Assembly: GCA_965217605.1 (NCBI GenBank)
Contig: CBDCJB010000012.1
Location: forward strand, 310,001 to 374,000
Direction of reading: 5' to 3'
DNA: 64,000 nucleotides
Source of the DNA: JAYYZW01 sp965217605
Lineage (GTDB): Bacteria > Pseudomonadota > Gammaproteobacteria > Ga0077536
Shown here: positions 16,996 to 26,220 of the stretch, one piece after another
Layout: the number at the start of each line of letters is the position of its first letter
Numbering within the stretch: the stretch's first letter is position 1
Program-made: the position numbers and the translations under genes
Notes under the pieces: generated by a model
What the model was told of the DNA's origin: nothing
Database searches by the model: none
The model's input: the letters and a program-made list of their open reading frames with translations, nothing else

Positions 16996-18399
16996 ATGAC
17001 TGAGCATATTCTCTTCGTGACCGGCAAACTTGCCGAAAAAAGTCTCGCGCGCGTACTGACGTCGATCGATGACCGCACATTTGCTTATGAAATTCGCGTG
17101 CTCAGCGTATCGGTCGCCGCATTGCTCACGTCCGCCATGATCAAACGACGCTTGAACGACCTCAGCGCATTCGATCGAATAGTGCTACCGGGGCGGTGCC
17201 GGGGTGACCTCGGCGAACTGGCCAGCCATTTTGGAAAGCCGTTCGAACGCGGTCCCGAGGAACTCAAGGATCTACCGGCCTATTTCGGTGCGCAGGCTCG
17301 GCCACGTGACGTCGGTACGACCGACGTTAGCCTGTTCGCCGAGATCGTGGATGCACCGCAGTTGACGGTTGAAGCAATCGTCCAACGCGCGAAACAGTTA
17401 CAAGCTGATGGCGCGGACGTGATCGACATCGGCTGTTTGCCGGATACGCCTTTCGCGCATCTGGAAGATACGATAAGGAGTCTCAAACAGCAGGAGTTTA
17501 AGGTCAGTATCGATTCGCTCGACGACGACGAACTCGAGCGGGGTATCAGTGCTGGAGCGGATTTTGCATTCAGCTTGACCGAACGAACCCTCGATGTCGT
17601 CGCGGATCACCTCTGCACACCCGTTTTAATCGCCGAAAACGCCACAGATCTCGACGCCTTGTCGAGAACGATTGACGCCTTTGCAAAACGAGATCGTCGA
17701 TTCTTCGCCGATCCGGTCCTCGAGCCGATACATCACGGTTTCACCGCGTCGCTGCATCGCTACGAAGTCTTGCGTGAACGATATCCTGAGATCGAGATGA
17801 TGATGGGTATCGGCAATTTATCGGAGCTCACGCATGCGGACAGTCTGGGTCTGAATACACTGCTGATGGGTGTCGTATCCGAGCTCGGGATAACCGGTGT
17901 TTTGTCGACGGCGGTGAGCCCCCATTGTCGCAGCGCCATTCGCGAACTGGATCGCGCCCGGCGCGTCATGTACGCCGCGCGCGAGGACAATACGCCACCG
18001 CGCCATATTGACGAATCCTTGCTAGCCCTGCACGAGCGGCATCCTTTCCCCTACTCCAATGAAGAAATCGGCGAATTCGCAGCGTCGATCACCGATGACA
18101 ACTTCAGAATACAAGTCAACAGCGATGGAATTCACGTCTACAACCGCGATGGTTTTCATACCGCGCAAGATCCGTATGATTTTTTCCCGTCGCTGAATGT
18201 CGAGGACGACGCGCCACATGCTTTTTACCTGGGACTGGAATTGGGCCGTGCGCAGATCGCCTGGCAACTCGGTAAGCGCTACACCCAGGACGAGGCGCTC
18301 AGTTGGGGCTGCGTCGTTAAACCGCCAGACGACGACAAACTCGATTTTGCGCCGGCACGAACGACGTTGAAAGCACGGCGCAAACGCCGCAAAGCCTGA
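16996..18399 (+). CDS. Dihydropteroate-synthase-like protein (DUF6513)
   Basis: A 467-residue protein resembling dihydropteroate synthase in its middle: AKQLQADGADVIDIG near 135-150, then a barrel continuing to about 300. The N-terminal 100 residues form an extra domain (DUF6513-like) that precedes the pterin-binding part. Relatives occur in archaea and in bacteria that use tetrahydromethanopterin for C1 metabolism, and are thought to act in its synthesis. I chose the ATG at 16996 because MTEHILFVTGKLAE resembles family starts; a frame from 16960 is possible. It is a single gene. The Lys/Arg-rich tail is unremarkable. No other methanopterin gene is in the window. Confidence 0.75.
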   Translation: MTEHILFVTGKLAEKSLARVLTSIDDRTFAYEIRVLSVSVAALLTSAMIKRRLNDLSAFDRIVLPGRCRGDLGELASHFGKPFERGPEELKDLPAYFGAQARPRDVGTTDVSLFAEIVDAPQLTVEAIVQRAKQLQADGADVIDIGCLPDTPFAHLEDTIRSLKQQEFKVSIDSLDDDELERGISAGADFAFSLTERTLDVVADHLCTPVLIAENATDLDALSRTIDAFAKRDRRFFADPVLEPIHHGFTASLHRYEVLRERYPEIEMMMGIGNLSELTHADSLGLNTLLMGVVSELGITGVLSTAVSPHCRSAIRELDRARRVMYAAREDNTPPRHIDESLLALHERHPFPYSNEEIGEFAASITDDNFRIQVNSDGIHVYNRDGFHTAQDPYDFFPSLNVEDDAPHAFYLGLELGRAQIAWQLGKRYTQDEALSWGCVVKPPDDDKLDFAPARTTLKARRKRRKA

Positions 18400-18439
18400 T
18401 CGCTCAAGGCCATACGACCAAGCGCTAGACCGCTTCGTG

Positions 18440-19696
18440 TCAGCTCGAATCCGTTTCGATCCGATCCGTTTTCTCGACTGCGCCTCCCGCAAGGCCGATC
18501 GGAATTAAAAGCCAGATCAACGTTGACCAGTACGAGCCGTAGAACGCCAAATGGACGTTCAGCGGAAACCACGCGACCGCAGCGCACAGTAACCAGACCG
18601 GTATCTCGTGCGCGCGTCGCGCGAAAAATTCGCGCCCCAATTGTGCGTAAAAAAACATCAATCCGACGATTCCCAATACGCCCGTTTCGGCAGCTACTTC
18701 CAACAAGAGTAAATGAGGATGCGTTTGCCCGGCGCCGTTTCGATCCAACCAGAAGTCGTCCTCGGCTGCATAATTTGCGTACGCATAACGATATCCTCGT
18801 GGGCCGACGCCGTTGAGCCAATTGTCGGCGAACATCGCATAGCCGGTCCTCCACAGTGAATAGCGATGTGCGGTGGCTTCCTCCGTAATCGCAGGGTCGC
18901 CACTGATTATCCCGGAGCTAATATAGAGTCGGTCCTGCAATGTTGGGTTTAAAACTACGGTCATGATGGCCGTTGCTACGACAACAACGATTGGAATCAA
19001 TCGTAGATTGTGAAGCCGCAGTTGACGGTGTTGCAGAAACAGTACCAAGTATGCTGCCATGCCTATGAAAAGCATGACCCACGCGCTTCGTTTCAGTGAC
19101 ATGAGGATGACGATAACGATCGGAACGAGTATTAACCACAGGCGAGGAAACTGGCGGCACCAGCGCACGATCGCATCGACGTATAAAGGGGCGAAAACGG
19201 CGAGAAACAGACCGAGACGTTGTTTAGGGTGAAAGACACCCCTCAAAATGCCGTCATCGTACGGATAGCCAAAGAGATCGACCCGCCATATCAGCTGCAC
19301 GAACGCATCGAAACCGACGAAAATGAGAAGGATCGCGGTTCCCGCCGAGACCAAATTGAACACGGCAGTCTGACGACAGGCGTAATAAACGAAATACGTA
19401 GCGGGCAGAAAGTGTAAGTACAAAATCGATGTCTTCGCTGCGCGATCGATTTCGTACGCCCCGGCGGACGCGAACAACATCGGGATCCAGATCAGGCAGA
19501 ATAAAATGGCCAACGCGCGCGCCGGCCCGGCAAGGCAGTCCTTGGGGCGCAAAATCATTTGCCCGAGACCGAGAAGCGACATCAAAGCAACGGGATAATG
19601 GACAAGGTTTTCTGTGGCAAACAGCGTCAGGGCCGCGAGAATCAACGACGCTTTGGCATACACCTCGACAGAAAACTGCTGCAATGCGTGTGGCAT
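18440..19696 (-). CDS. O-antigen ligase-like membrane protein (Wzy_C)
   Basis: A 418-residue integral membrane protein with about 11 hydrophobic segments. The large periplasmic loop near residues 285-335 holds RTGYAMFADNWLNGVGP and a His-Pro-His motif (TGHPH-like, QTHPHLLLLE), as in the WaaL/Wzy_C polysaccharide ligases. It would join or extend a lipid-linked glycan at the periplasmic face. The nearest other polysaccharide genes are 40 kb away at 58-63 kb. It lies 54 bp downstream of the alpha/beta hydrolase on the same strand. Confidence 0.82.
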   Translation of the reverse strand: MPHALQQFSVEVYAKASLILAALTLFATENLVHYPVALMSLLGLGQMILRPKDCLAGPARALAILFCLIWIPMLFASAGAYEIDRAAKTSILYLHFLPATYFVYYACRQTAVFNLVSAGTAILLIFVGFDAFVQLIWRVDLFGYPYDDGILRGVFHPKQRLGLFLAVFAPLYVDAIVRWCRQFPRLWLILVPIVIVILMSLKRSAWVMLFIGMAAYLVLFLQHRQLRLHNLRLIPIVVVVATAIMTVVLNPTLQDRLYISSGIISGDPAITEEATAHRYSLWRTGYAMFADNWLNGVGPRGYRYAYANYAAEDDFWLDRNGAGQTHPHLLLLEVAAETGVLGIVGLMFFYAQLGREFFARRAHEIPVWLLCAAVAWFPLNVHLAFYGSYWSTLIWLLIPIGLAGGAVEKTDRIETDSS

Positions 19697-19750
19697 CTTG
19701 TTGCGTCTTGTCGCGGCGAGCCCTGGCCGTGGAGAAGGGGTTACGTCAAT

Positions 19751-20539
19751 TCAACCGAGCGCGGCGACAAGCCTTCGATGGGTCTGCTCCGGCTGCTCAC
19801 TCATCAAGATGTGACCGCATTCGGATACGACTTCGACCGCGCAATCGGGAATGAATCCCGCCAGTTCACGCCCTGCGCGATGTGGCGTCATTTTGTCCTC
19901 AGCACCACAGATTAACGTCGTCTTCGCTGCGATTTTCGACGCCGATTCGGCGCCGCATTCATAACTATTGCAAGCATTCAGGTCGTTGAACAGCACGCCG
20001 GGTCGTGCCCGTTCGAGCAACCGCGTCGCAGTATTCATGATATGTATGCCGGCAACCGGGTTACCGCCGAGCTGAGCGCTGAACGCGTGCCCCCACAGCA
20101 TCATCATATCGCGCGCTTCCGGTCGATCATCGCGTGCGGCTTCGAGAAGCTGGTCGCTGACCCGCATCGGCGCTGAAGCACCGAGGAGCGCAAGTCTATC
20201 CACGCGATCCCCGCTCGACGCCGAAAGCTCGAGTGCAACGAGTGCGCCCATGCTGTGTCCGGCAACGGCGATTTCATCGATGTCGAACTCGTCCAAACAT
20301 CGCGACACCCACGCCGCCATCGCCTCAATCGAATCCAGGGGATCGCCTTCGGAGCGTCCATGGGCGGGCAAATCCAAGGCGAGTACCGATCGACGGACGT
20401 GCATGAAATATCGCGTATGCATGGCCCACACGCTGTGATCCATTGCGGCACCGTGAATTAAAATCACCGGAGGTTGCGGCGATCCGTAGGACAATCTGCC
20501 GGCGGCGAAAACCTTACGTCCGTCAACTTGGATATACAT
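19751..20539 (-). CDS. Alpha/beta-fold hydrolase
   Basis: A 262-residue cytoplasmic hydrolase. The oxyanion region reads VILIHGAAMDHSVW at 25-38. The nucleophile elbow is GHSMGAL near 95, the likely acid is in GAEDKMTPH near 213, and the catalytic His is in SECGHILMSE near 240, so the triad is complete. The substrate is unknown. The start lies 9 bp downstream of metY, so they are probably co-transcribed. It is too short and lacks the family motifs of homoserine acetyltransferase MetX, so it is not the expected metY partner. Confidence 0.85.
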   Translation of the reverse strand: MYIQVDGRKVFAAGRLSYGSPQPPVILIHGAAMDHSVWAMHTRYFMHVRRSVLALDLPAHGRSEGDPLDSIEAMAAWVSRCLDEFDIDEIAVAGHSMGALVALELSASSGDRVDRLALLGASAPMRVSDQLLEAARDDRPEARDMMMLWGHAFSAQLGGNPVAGIHIMNTATRLLERARPGVLFNDLNACNSYECGAESASKIAAKTTLICGAEDKMTPHRAGRELAGFIPDCAVEVVSECGHILMSEQPEQTHRRLVAALG

Positions 20540-20548
20540 GGGTCGGGC

Positions 20549-21844
20549 CTATTTCTGGGACTGATACAAAGCCCGCGCAAGATCGTCAATGAGATCCGAC
20601 GGGTCTTCCAGCCCGACCGATAATCGCACCAGGTTTTCAGAAATCCCTGCTGCGCGTAGCGCCTCGTCGTCCATGCGGCTGTGGGTCGTCGAGGCCGGAT
20701 GGATGACGAGCGATTTTGCGTCACCCACATTGGCGAGATGGGAAAACAGTTTGAGATTTTCTATCAATTTACGACCCGCTTCGCGGCCGCCGCGAATGTC
20801 AAAGCTGAACACCGCCCCCGCACCCCGCGGAAGCAATCGTTGTGCGAGCTCATGATCCGGGTGGTCAGGCAGGACCGGGTGTGTCACCCCGCTGACCGCC
20901 TCGTGATCGCTAAGGAATGCGGCGACGGTTCGTGCGTTCTCGACATGCCGAGCCATGCGCAGCGGTAGCGTTTCGAGTCCTTGCAATATATGTAGTGCGG
21001 TCGCTGGGTTCATTACGGCACCGAAATCGCGCAGGCCCTCGCGACGCGCTCGAATAATGAAAGCCGACGGCCCAAACTCCTCCACAAAATTGAGTCCGTG
21101 AAAACCATCGTAGGGTTCACACAAGGTGGCGAACCGTTCGGCGTTTTGCTCCCATTCGAAGCGGCCACCGTCGACAACCGCACCACCCAAAACGATGCCG
21201 TGTCCTCCGATGAACTTCGTCAAGGAATGCACCACGATGTCGGCGCCGTGTTCGAGGGGTTGCATCAAATAGGGGGTTGTCAGCGTTGAATCGAGCACCA
21301 ATGGCAGTTCATGTTCGTGTGCGAGCGTCGCAATCGCCGGAACATCGAGAACCTCGCAGCGTGGGTTACCGATCGTTTCCGCGTAGATCATAACGGTGTT
21401 CTTGCGAATCGCCTCGCGAAAAGCGTCGCGATTGCGCGGATCGACGAAACTCGTTTCGATTCCGAATCGCGGCAATGTGTAGCTGAACAGGTTATGCGTT
21501 CCGCCATACAACGACCGCGAGGCTACGATGTGACTGCCGCTGCCCGCCAGTGTCGCGACGGCGAGATGTATCGCCGCCATGCCGCTTGCGGTTGCGACAG
21601 CACCGACGCCTTTTTCTAAGCTGGCAAGACGCTCTTCGAGTACACCGACAGTCGGATTGGAAATGCGCGAATACACGTGTCCAGAGCGCGCAATGTCGAA
21701 CCTCGAGCCAGCCTGATCGCTATCCTGGAAGACGTACGATACGGTCTGATAAACAGGTACCGCTCGGCTCCCGGTAACGGGATCGGGTTGTTGGCCGGCG
21801 TGTAATGAAAGCGTGTCAAATCCCAGATATTTCGGTCCCGGCAT
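20549..21844 (-). CDS. metY: O-acetylhomoserine sulfhydrylase (MetY type)
   Basis: A 431-residue PLP enzyme of the Cys/Met metabolism family. It makes homocysteine (or methionine) from O-acetylhomoserine and sulfide (or methanethiol). The N-terminus GFDTLSLHAGQQPDPVTGSR is the MetY signature. The PLP lysine is in SLTKFIGGHG near 208, and YSRISNPTV near 58 binds phosphate. The length of about 430 matches MetY rather than the shorter MetB or MetC. It starts 45 bp after a strong terminator hairpin in its own leader, suggesting transcriptional attenuation. Its weak ribosome site (GAGA) is noted. Confidence 0.92.
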   Translation of the reverse strand: MPGPKYLGFDTLSLHAGQQPDPVTGSRAVPVYQTVSYVFQDSDQAGSRFDIARSGHVYSRISNPTVGVLEERLASLEKGVGAVATASGMAAIHLAVATLAGSGSHIVASRSLYGGTHNLFSYTLPRFGIETSFVDPRNRDAFREAIRKNTVMIYAETIGNPRCEVLDVPAIATLAHEHELPLVLDSTLTTPYLMQPLEHGADIVVHSLTKFIGGHGIVLGGAVVDGGRFEWEQNAERFATLCEPYDGFHGLNFVEEFGPSAFIIRARREGLRDFGAVMNPATALHILQGLETLPLRMARHVENARTVAAFLSDHEAVSGVTHPVLPDHPDHELAQRLLPRGAGAVFSFDIRGGREAGRKLIENLKLFSHLANVGDAKSLVIHPASTTHSRMDDEALRAAGISENLVRLSVGLEDPSDLIDDLARALYQSQK

Positions 21845-21888
21845 AGGTATCTCGCGTAAAGGGGGGCAAGCAGTTTATCGCGGCACCG

Positions 21889-21915
21889 AAAAAAAGCCCC
21901 GCGAGAGCGCGGGGC
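21889..21915 (-). terminator. Intrinsic terminator in the metY leader
   Basis: On the minus strand a perfect 8-bp GC-rich stem (GCCCCGCG arms) with an AGAG-type tetraloop is followed by seven T residues. It lies 45 bp before the metY start codon. It either ends transcription from the GlxA-type gene or works as an attenuator. Confidence 0.85.
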
Positions 21916-22140
21916 GAAGCGGATTCGGTCGTGCACATAAACGACCGCTTGGCACTACCCGGGCACCACTGATAGGGCATCGTCTCAAAGCGGTCACGAC
22001 TCGGCGGAGTTCATGGCCACTCCGATGCCGTTGCGATGCGCCGGCTGCGACGGGAACGGACCCGTCGACGCAACACAGGCAATAAGGTTGCCAACTTTTA
22101 AACTCTTTAGTTTTCAACGGGTTCTGATACGAACGCCAGG
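21916..22140 (-). promoter_or_regulatory. Structured leader upstream of metY, candidate riboswitch or attenuator
   Basis: Reading the minus strand towards metY, I see successive hairpins: AAACT/AGTTT, GGCAA/TTGCC, CGACGGG/CCCGTCG, an outer GGCATCG/CGATGCC stem enclosing GGAGT/ACTCC, and CGGTCGT/ACGACCG. The terminator follows. The motif GGCAACC, a piece of the S-box consensus, occurs once at about 22085-22091, but the rest does not fit SAM-I, and I see no match to SAM-II or SAH aptamers. The function is inferred only from position and structure. Confidence 0.4.
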
Positions 22141-22244
22141 CCATACGCCGAAATTTGTAAAAAATATTGAGAAAGTCTGCGTGACTAACGCCGCCGGCGA
22201 CCGGACAACATCAGTCTAACTAACTCTTTTTTCTACATATTCCG

Positions 22245-23297
22245 CTACGAGATCGACGTGTCAATTTCTTTAACAGCCGCGGCGTTCGGTAGGGATCGAA
22301 ACAGCTTAGCGCGCACGGTTTGCCGATACTCCGAGGGCGCTACCGAAAGTTCGCGACGAAAAATGCGCGCAAAATGGCCCGCATCTTGATAACCGACCCG
22401 ATAGGCGATTTCGCTGATCGTCAAGTTGGTGTTCTCGAGTAACTCTTTAGCGAGAAGCGCCCGTTGGCGCTGCCAGTAATTTCTCGGGCTGGTGCCAGTC
22501 GCGGCACGAAACCTCCGGTCAAGCGTACGGGAACTGACACCGATGCGCGACGCAAGATCGGCGACCGTGATCTGCGCTGCGACATTGTTTTCTATCCATG
22601 CCTGGGCTTCGACGATCAACTCATCGTCGAGCGGCGCGTTGCCCCCGTCCATATAGCGATATTCTTCATAGGTGCGTCTGATTTCGTGTGAAAAATTCCG
22701 TTCTACATGATGTGCGATGGTGCGACCGAAGGCGCGTTCGATCAAATTCACTGTAACATCGGCCAGCGAATTGATACTCGCCGCGCAGTATAGAGAATCG
22801 GACTGGGTGATAAAGAATTGCCGTTTCAATTCGACCCGCGGAAATTCCCGTTCAAACCGATCGAAAAAATACCAATGGGTCGTCGCGGCTTTACCGTCGA
22901 GTAAACCGGTCGCCGCCAACAAGCTGACGCCGGTACTTACAGCCGCAATATGTGCACCGCATTTGTACTGCTCGACCAACCATGCACCGAGGCGCGGTCG
23001 AATATCACGACTGCGTGACGGATTACGCCACAACGCAGGCAAATAAATGACATCGAATTGCAGGTGGTCATCGAGCGTGCAATCGGGGGTAACAGGGAGC
23101 CGCCCAAAGGCTCCTCTCGCCGTCGTCTCGCAGGACACCAGTTTGAGCGAAACTGACCGGCCGCGTTTACGCCGGCCGCGACGGCAATCGTTCGCGGCCG
23201 CCCACATCTCATAGGGCAAAGCCGTGCCAGTGGTCAACATCCCCGGCGTCAATACAAATCCGATTTTTAACGGCGCTAGGGTCGATTGCTCAGCCAT
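22245..23297 (-). CDS. GlxA-type AraC-family transcriptional regulator
   Basis: A 350-residue regulator. Residues about 8-180 form a DJ-1/PfpI-like (GATase1) domain: KIGFVLTPGML at the start, HIAAVSTGVSLLAATGLLDG near 130. Residues about 240-335 form an AraC helix-turn-helix pair (VADLASRIGVSSRTLDRRF, ISEIAYRVGYQDAGHFARIF). I prefer the Met at 23297 (MAEQSTLAP) over the one at 23324. It diverges from fabY with about 107 bp between starts and may control it or metY. The ligand is unknown. The 400 bp between it and metY is mostly the metY leader plus an AT-rich part that may hold the leader promoter. Confidence 0.85.
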   Translation of the reverse strand: MAEQSTLAPLKIGFVLTPGMLTTGTALPYEMWAAANDCRRGRRKRGRSVSLKLVSCETTARGAFGRLPVTPDCTLDDHLQFDVIYLPALWRNPSRSRDIRPRLGAWLVEQYKCGAHIAAVSTGVSLLAATGLLDGKAATTHWYFFDRFEREFPRVELKRQFFITQSDSLYCAASINSLADVTVNLIERAFGRTIAHHVERNFSHEIRRTYEEYRYMDGGNAPLDDELIVEAQAWIENNVAAQITVADLASRIGVSSRTLDRRFRAATGTSPRNYWQRQRALLAKELLENTNLTISEIAYRVGYQDAGHFARIFRRELSVAPSEYRQTVRAKLFRSLPNAAAVKEIDTSIS

Positions 23298-23404
23298 ATT
23301 GATCCGTGAGATGTCGCATTTCACCAGTAATATGGCGCATTTAGCCTAATTCTACCAGCGTGTGACTCCATAAAATGGCATCGTCAGCCGCATGGAGTCG
23401 CAAC

Positions 23405-25303
23405 ATGACACGCTTGCCGGTGATCGTCGGGTTCGGCGGGGTTGGACCCGCTGGACGCTCCTCGTTTCACCACGCTTACGACCGGATCATCTGGGAGAGC
23501 CTCGATGGCGAGCGTCGACGCGATACCATCGCTTCCCTGGCTGCAATGATGAACCTCGCCTTCGAGCGAAACGGCGAGTTGTATGCACCCAACGACAGCA
23601 AACTCGACCCCGAAGCATATGCCGAGATCGAACGGCGCGTTTTGGACGGCACACTCATCCGACGGATCGAACCAACCCGATTTGATCCGGATCGCGTCCC
23701 CGGCAATGCTGCGTTAAGCGTGGCGGAAAATGGAGGCTCGACGAGCATCCGCAACGTGAGCGCGGCCGATTTACCCGACCCGGTACCGGATGGCTGGCGA
23801 GTGACGGATTGTGCGAACGGCCAGGCGACCCTGGAGCTTCCCGACCATAGCCAGTTATGGGTCGAGACATTCCGTAAACTAACGGTTCAATCCGCCGGCC
23901 AATTGCCGTCGGGTTTTGATCCGGCCGCACTTTATAACTCGCGCTTCCATCCACGGGGTTTGCAGCTCGTGATAATTGGGGCGTCCGACGCCGTACGGTC
24001 GATGGGCATCGAATGGGCGACCATCCTGCAACATGTACGCCCCGACGAGATCGCTGTCTACGCTGCAAGCGCGATGGCGCAGCTGGACGGCAACGGAACC
24101 GGTGGCATGCTACAGGCGAGGTTGCGCGGCAATCGGGTGAGTTCTAAACAGTTGCCACTCGGGCTGAATACCATGCCGGCTGATTTCGTGAATGCCTATG
24201 TGCTCGGTAGCGTCGGTGCGACCGGTGCGAATGCCGGCGCCTGTGCAACCTTCTTATACAACCTCCGTCTAGCGGTCGAAGACATTCAGTCGGGTCGGCG
24301 CCGGGTTGCGGTGGTCGGCAACGGCGAGGCACCACTTGTACCGGAGGTGATTGAAGGGTACGCCGCGATGAGTGCGCTGGCGACGGATGAAAACCTGTGC
24401 AAGATGGACGGATGCGACACGCCTGACTATCGTCGAGCGAGCCGTCCGTTTGGTGAGAATTGCGGATTCACCCTGGGCGAATCCGGTCAATATTTCGTGC
24501 TGCTGGACGATGCTTTAGCGATGGAACTGGGCGCGCAAGTTCACGGTGCGGTAAGTGACGTATTTGTGAATGCAGATGGATTCAAAAAGTCTATTTCAGC
24601 ACCCGGCCCCGGAAACTATATAACCCTGGGTAAAGCTGTAGCGGCAACTAAAGCGCTGTTTGGCGATGCGATGGTCCGCGAAAACAGCTTCGTCCAGGCG
24701 CACGGTTCGAGTACACCGCAAAACCGTACGACAGAAACGCGCATTCTCGATATCGTCGCAAAAGTATTCGGCATCAAAGACTGGCCGGTAACCGCTGTTA
24801 AAGCGTTCCTTGGCCATTCACTCGCTCCTGCGAGTGCAGATCAACTGATTAACGCGCTCGGTGTGTTGCGCTACGGCATCATGCCGGGGATTAAGACCGT
24901 TGATCGACTGGCCGATGATCTGTATGACGAGCGCCTTGCGATCGCTTTATCCGACGTCGATCTAGGCGATCGTGCCCAGATCGCATTCCTTAACTCTAAA
25001 GGATTCGGCGGCAATAATGCGACGGGCATCGCGATATCGCCTGCGCTGGCTGAGACTATGTTGGAAAAGCGATATGGAAGAAAAGCCATGGCGGCCTATC
25101 GCGCCAGACGGGAACGCGTTGAAGCCGAAGCGTTGGTGTATGACCGGGAATGTCGAGCCGGCCCCATGCGGCCTATCTACAGGTTCGGCGACGCCTTGAT
25201 CGACGAAACCGCTATTGAAATGGACGGTCGCGTGATCACGATCCCGGGCTACAAACTCGGTGTGGAACTAGGCACTGAAAATCGCTATCCGGATATGGTG
25301 TGA
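23405..25303 (+). CDS. fabY: Beta-ketoacyl-ACP synthase FabY
   Basis: A 632-residue condensing enzyme resembling FabY of Pseudomonas aeruginosa (about 634 residues), which condenses acetyl-CoA with malonyl-ACP to start fatty acid synthesis in place of FabH. The N-terminus LPVIVGFGGVGPAGRSSFHH is typical. The nucleophile Cys is in GANAGACATFLYN near 285, and the two His are in VQAHGSSTPQN near 440 and KAFLGHSLAPAS near 478. I chose the ATG at 23405, with GGAG 8-9 bp upstream; a frame from 23375 also exists. The thioesterase gene overlaps its stop, so both are co-translated. Confidence 0.88.
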   Translation: MTRLPVIVGFGGVGPAGRSSFHHAYDRIIWESLDGERRRDTIASLAAMMNLAFERNGELYAPNDSKLDPEAYAEIERRVLDGTLIRRIEPTRFDPDRVPGNAALSVAENGGSTSIRNVSAADLPDPVPDGWRVTDCANGQATLELPDHSQLWVETFRKLTVQSAGQLPSGFDPAALYNSRFHPRGLQLVIIGASDAVRSMGIEWATILQHVRPDEIAVYAASAMAQLDGNGTGGMLQARLRGNRVSSKQLPLGLNTMPADFVNAYVLGSVGATGANAGACATFLYNLRLAVEDIQSGRRRVAVVGNGEAPLVPEVIEGYAAMSALATDENLCKMDGCDTPDYRRASRPFGENCGFTLGESGQYFVLLDDALAMELGAQVHGAVSDVFVNADGFKKSISAPGPGNYITLGKAVAATKALFGDAMVRENSFVQAHGSSTPQNRTTETRILDIVAKVFGIKDWPVTAVKAFLGHSLAPASADQLINALGVLRYGIMPGIKTVDRLADDLYDERLAIALSDVDLGDRAQIAFLNSKGFGGNNATGIAISPALAETMLEKRYGRKAMAAYRARRERVEAEALVYDRECRAGPMRPIYRFGDALIDETAIEMDGRVITIPGYKLGVELGTENRYPDMV

Positions 25304-25737
25304 TGGGACGTACGCAGGACCCGTTACGTAATGACGCCGACCATTGTTTTGTGTGCGGAAGCGCTAATCCGATCGGTTTGAAACTTAAATTTAGCGTGAG
25401 CGGCAATCGTTGCACCGGACAATTCACGTCGGCCCCTCAACACGTTGGTTTCGACGGCGTCACCCACGGTGGCATTATCTTCAGCGTACTCGACGACGCG
25501 ATGGCAAACTGGTTTTTCCTGCAAGGTGCGCGGGGTTACACCGCAAAATCCGAAATCCGCTATCGCGAAGCGATGCCCGTTGGCGATACCGCTGCTATCG
25601 AATGTGAAGTCGTAAAACGAAAAGGCCGTTTCGTGCAACTCACGGCCCGGGCCACGAATCGCCAGACCGGTAAGGTCATAGCCGAATGTGACGGTAGTTT
25701 CATGTTGGAGGATCTCGGCCGCTTACCGCCGGCATAG
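25303..25737 (+). CDS. PaaI-like hotdog thioesterase
   Basis: A 144-residue hotdog-fold thioesterase. Near the N-terminus CFVCGSANPIGLKLKF carries a Cys pair often seen in this subgroup, and HGGIIFSVLDDAM near 57-69 is the active-site helix with the typical HGG and Asp. It probably hydrolyses acyl-CoA or acyl-ACP. The ATG overlaps the fabY stop (TGATG), so translation is coupled. A role in trimming or proofreading products of the FabY step is inference from position only. Confidence 0.87.
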   Translation: MGRTQDPLRNDADHCFVCGSANPIGLKLKFSVSGNRCTGQFTSAPQHVGFDGVTHGGIIFSVLDDAMANWFFLQGARGYTAKSEIRYREAMPVGDTAAIECEVVKRKGRFVQLTARATNRQTGKVIAECDGSFMLEDLGRLPPA

Positions 25738-25742
25738 TTCCC

Positions 25743-25949
25743 ATGCAGACCAAGATTTGCGGGCAGTGCGGCAGTAGTTACGGGTGCAGGCGAGACGATG
25801 CGGATTGCTGGTGCTCTGCGCTGCCCGGGTTGTCACGCGCGCAGATTGATACAACGACAGATTGCCTATGCCCCGCTTGCCTCAAGCGCCGCATCGAATC
25901 CCTTGAACTCGAAACCAGGCCCGAAGGCGGCGCTGGCCATTCAACATAA
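25743..25949 (+). CDS. Small cysteine-rich CWC-like protein
   Basis: A 68-residue protein with Cys residues in the pattern CGQC...GC...DCWC...CLCPAC, including the Cys-Trp-Cys signature of the cysteine-rich CWC family (function unknown, likely zinc- or metal-binding). It starts 5 bp after the thioesterase stop and is the third gene of the fabY unit. The last 15 residues are low in complexity and poorly conserved in appearance. It is short, but the Cys pattern makes it very likely real. Confidence 0.75.
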   Translation: MQTKICGQCGSSYGCRRDDADCWCSALPGLSRAQIDTTTDCLCPACLKRRIESLELETRPEGGAGHST

Positions 25950-26220
25950 ACGCTTTAAATGGGTTTGTAGCGGCCTGCCTCGTGGCGTTGTTCGACGCTC
26001 TGCCTCCGCTCCCATTCAGCGTGCAGTCAGGATTGGAATTAGAAGATGAGATTTCGCGTAAAATTATAGCTCAAAGGCGCTCATTGGCGGCGTTTTGTGG
26101 GTACTGGAACATACAACTCAAGTCCAATTCCGAGGTATGCTGGTGCTGGAACGATCTAGAATTGCCCAGGTCGAATTTTCAAGGAGGCACCGCTGAATTC
26201 AAGGCAGCGGGAACCGTCGA

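Noticed and set aside
19751..20539. Homoserine O-acetyltransferase MetX as metY partner
   Set aside because: Too short and lacking family motifs. Only the general alpha/beta hydrolase triad is visible.
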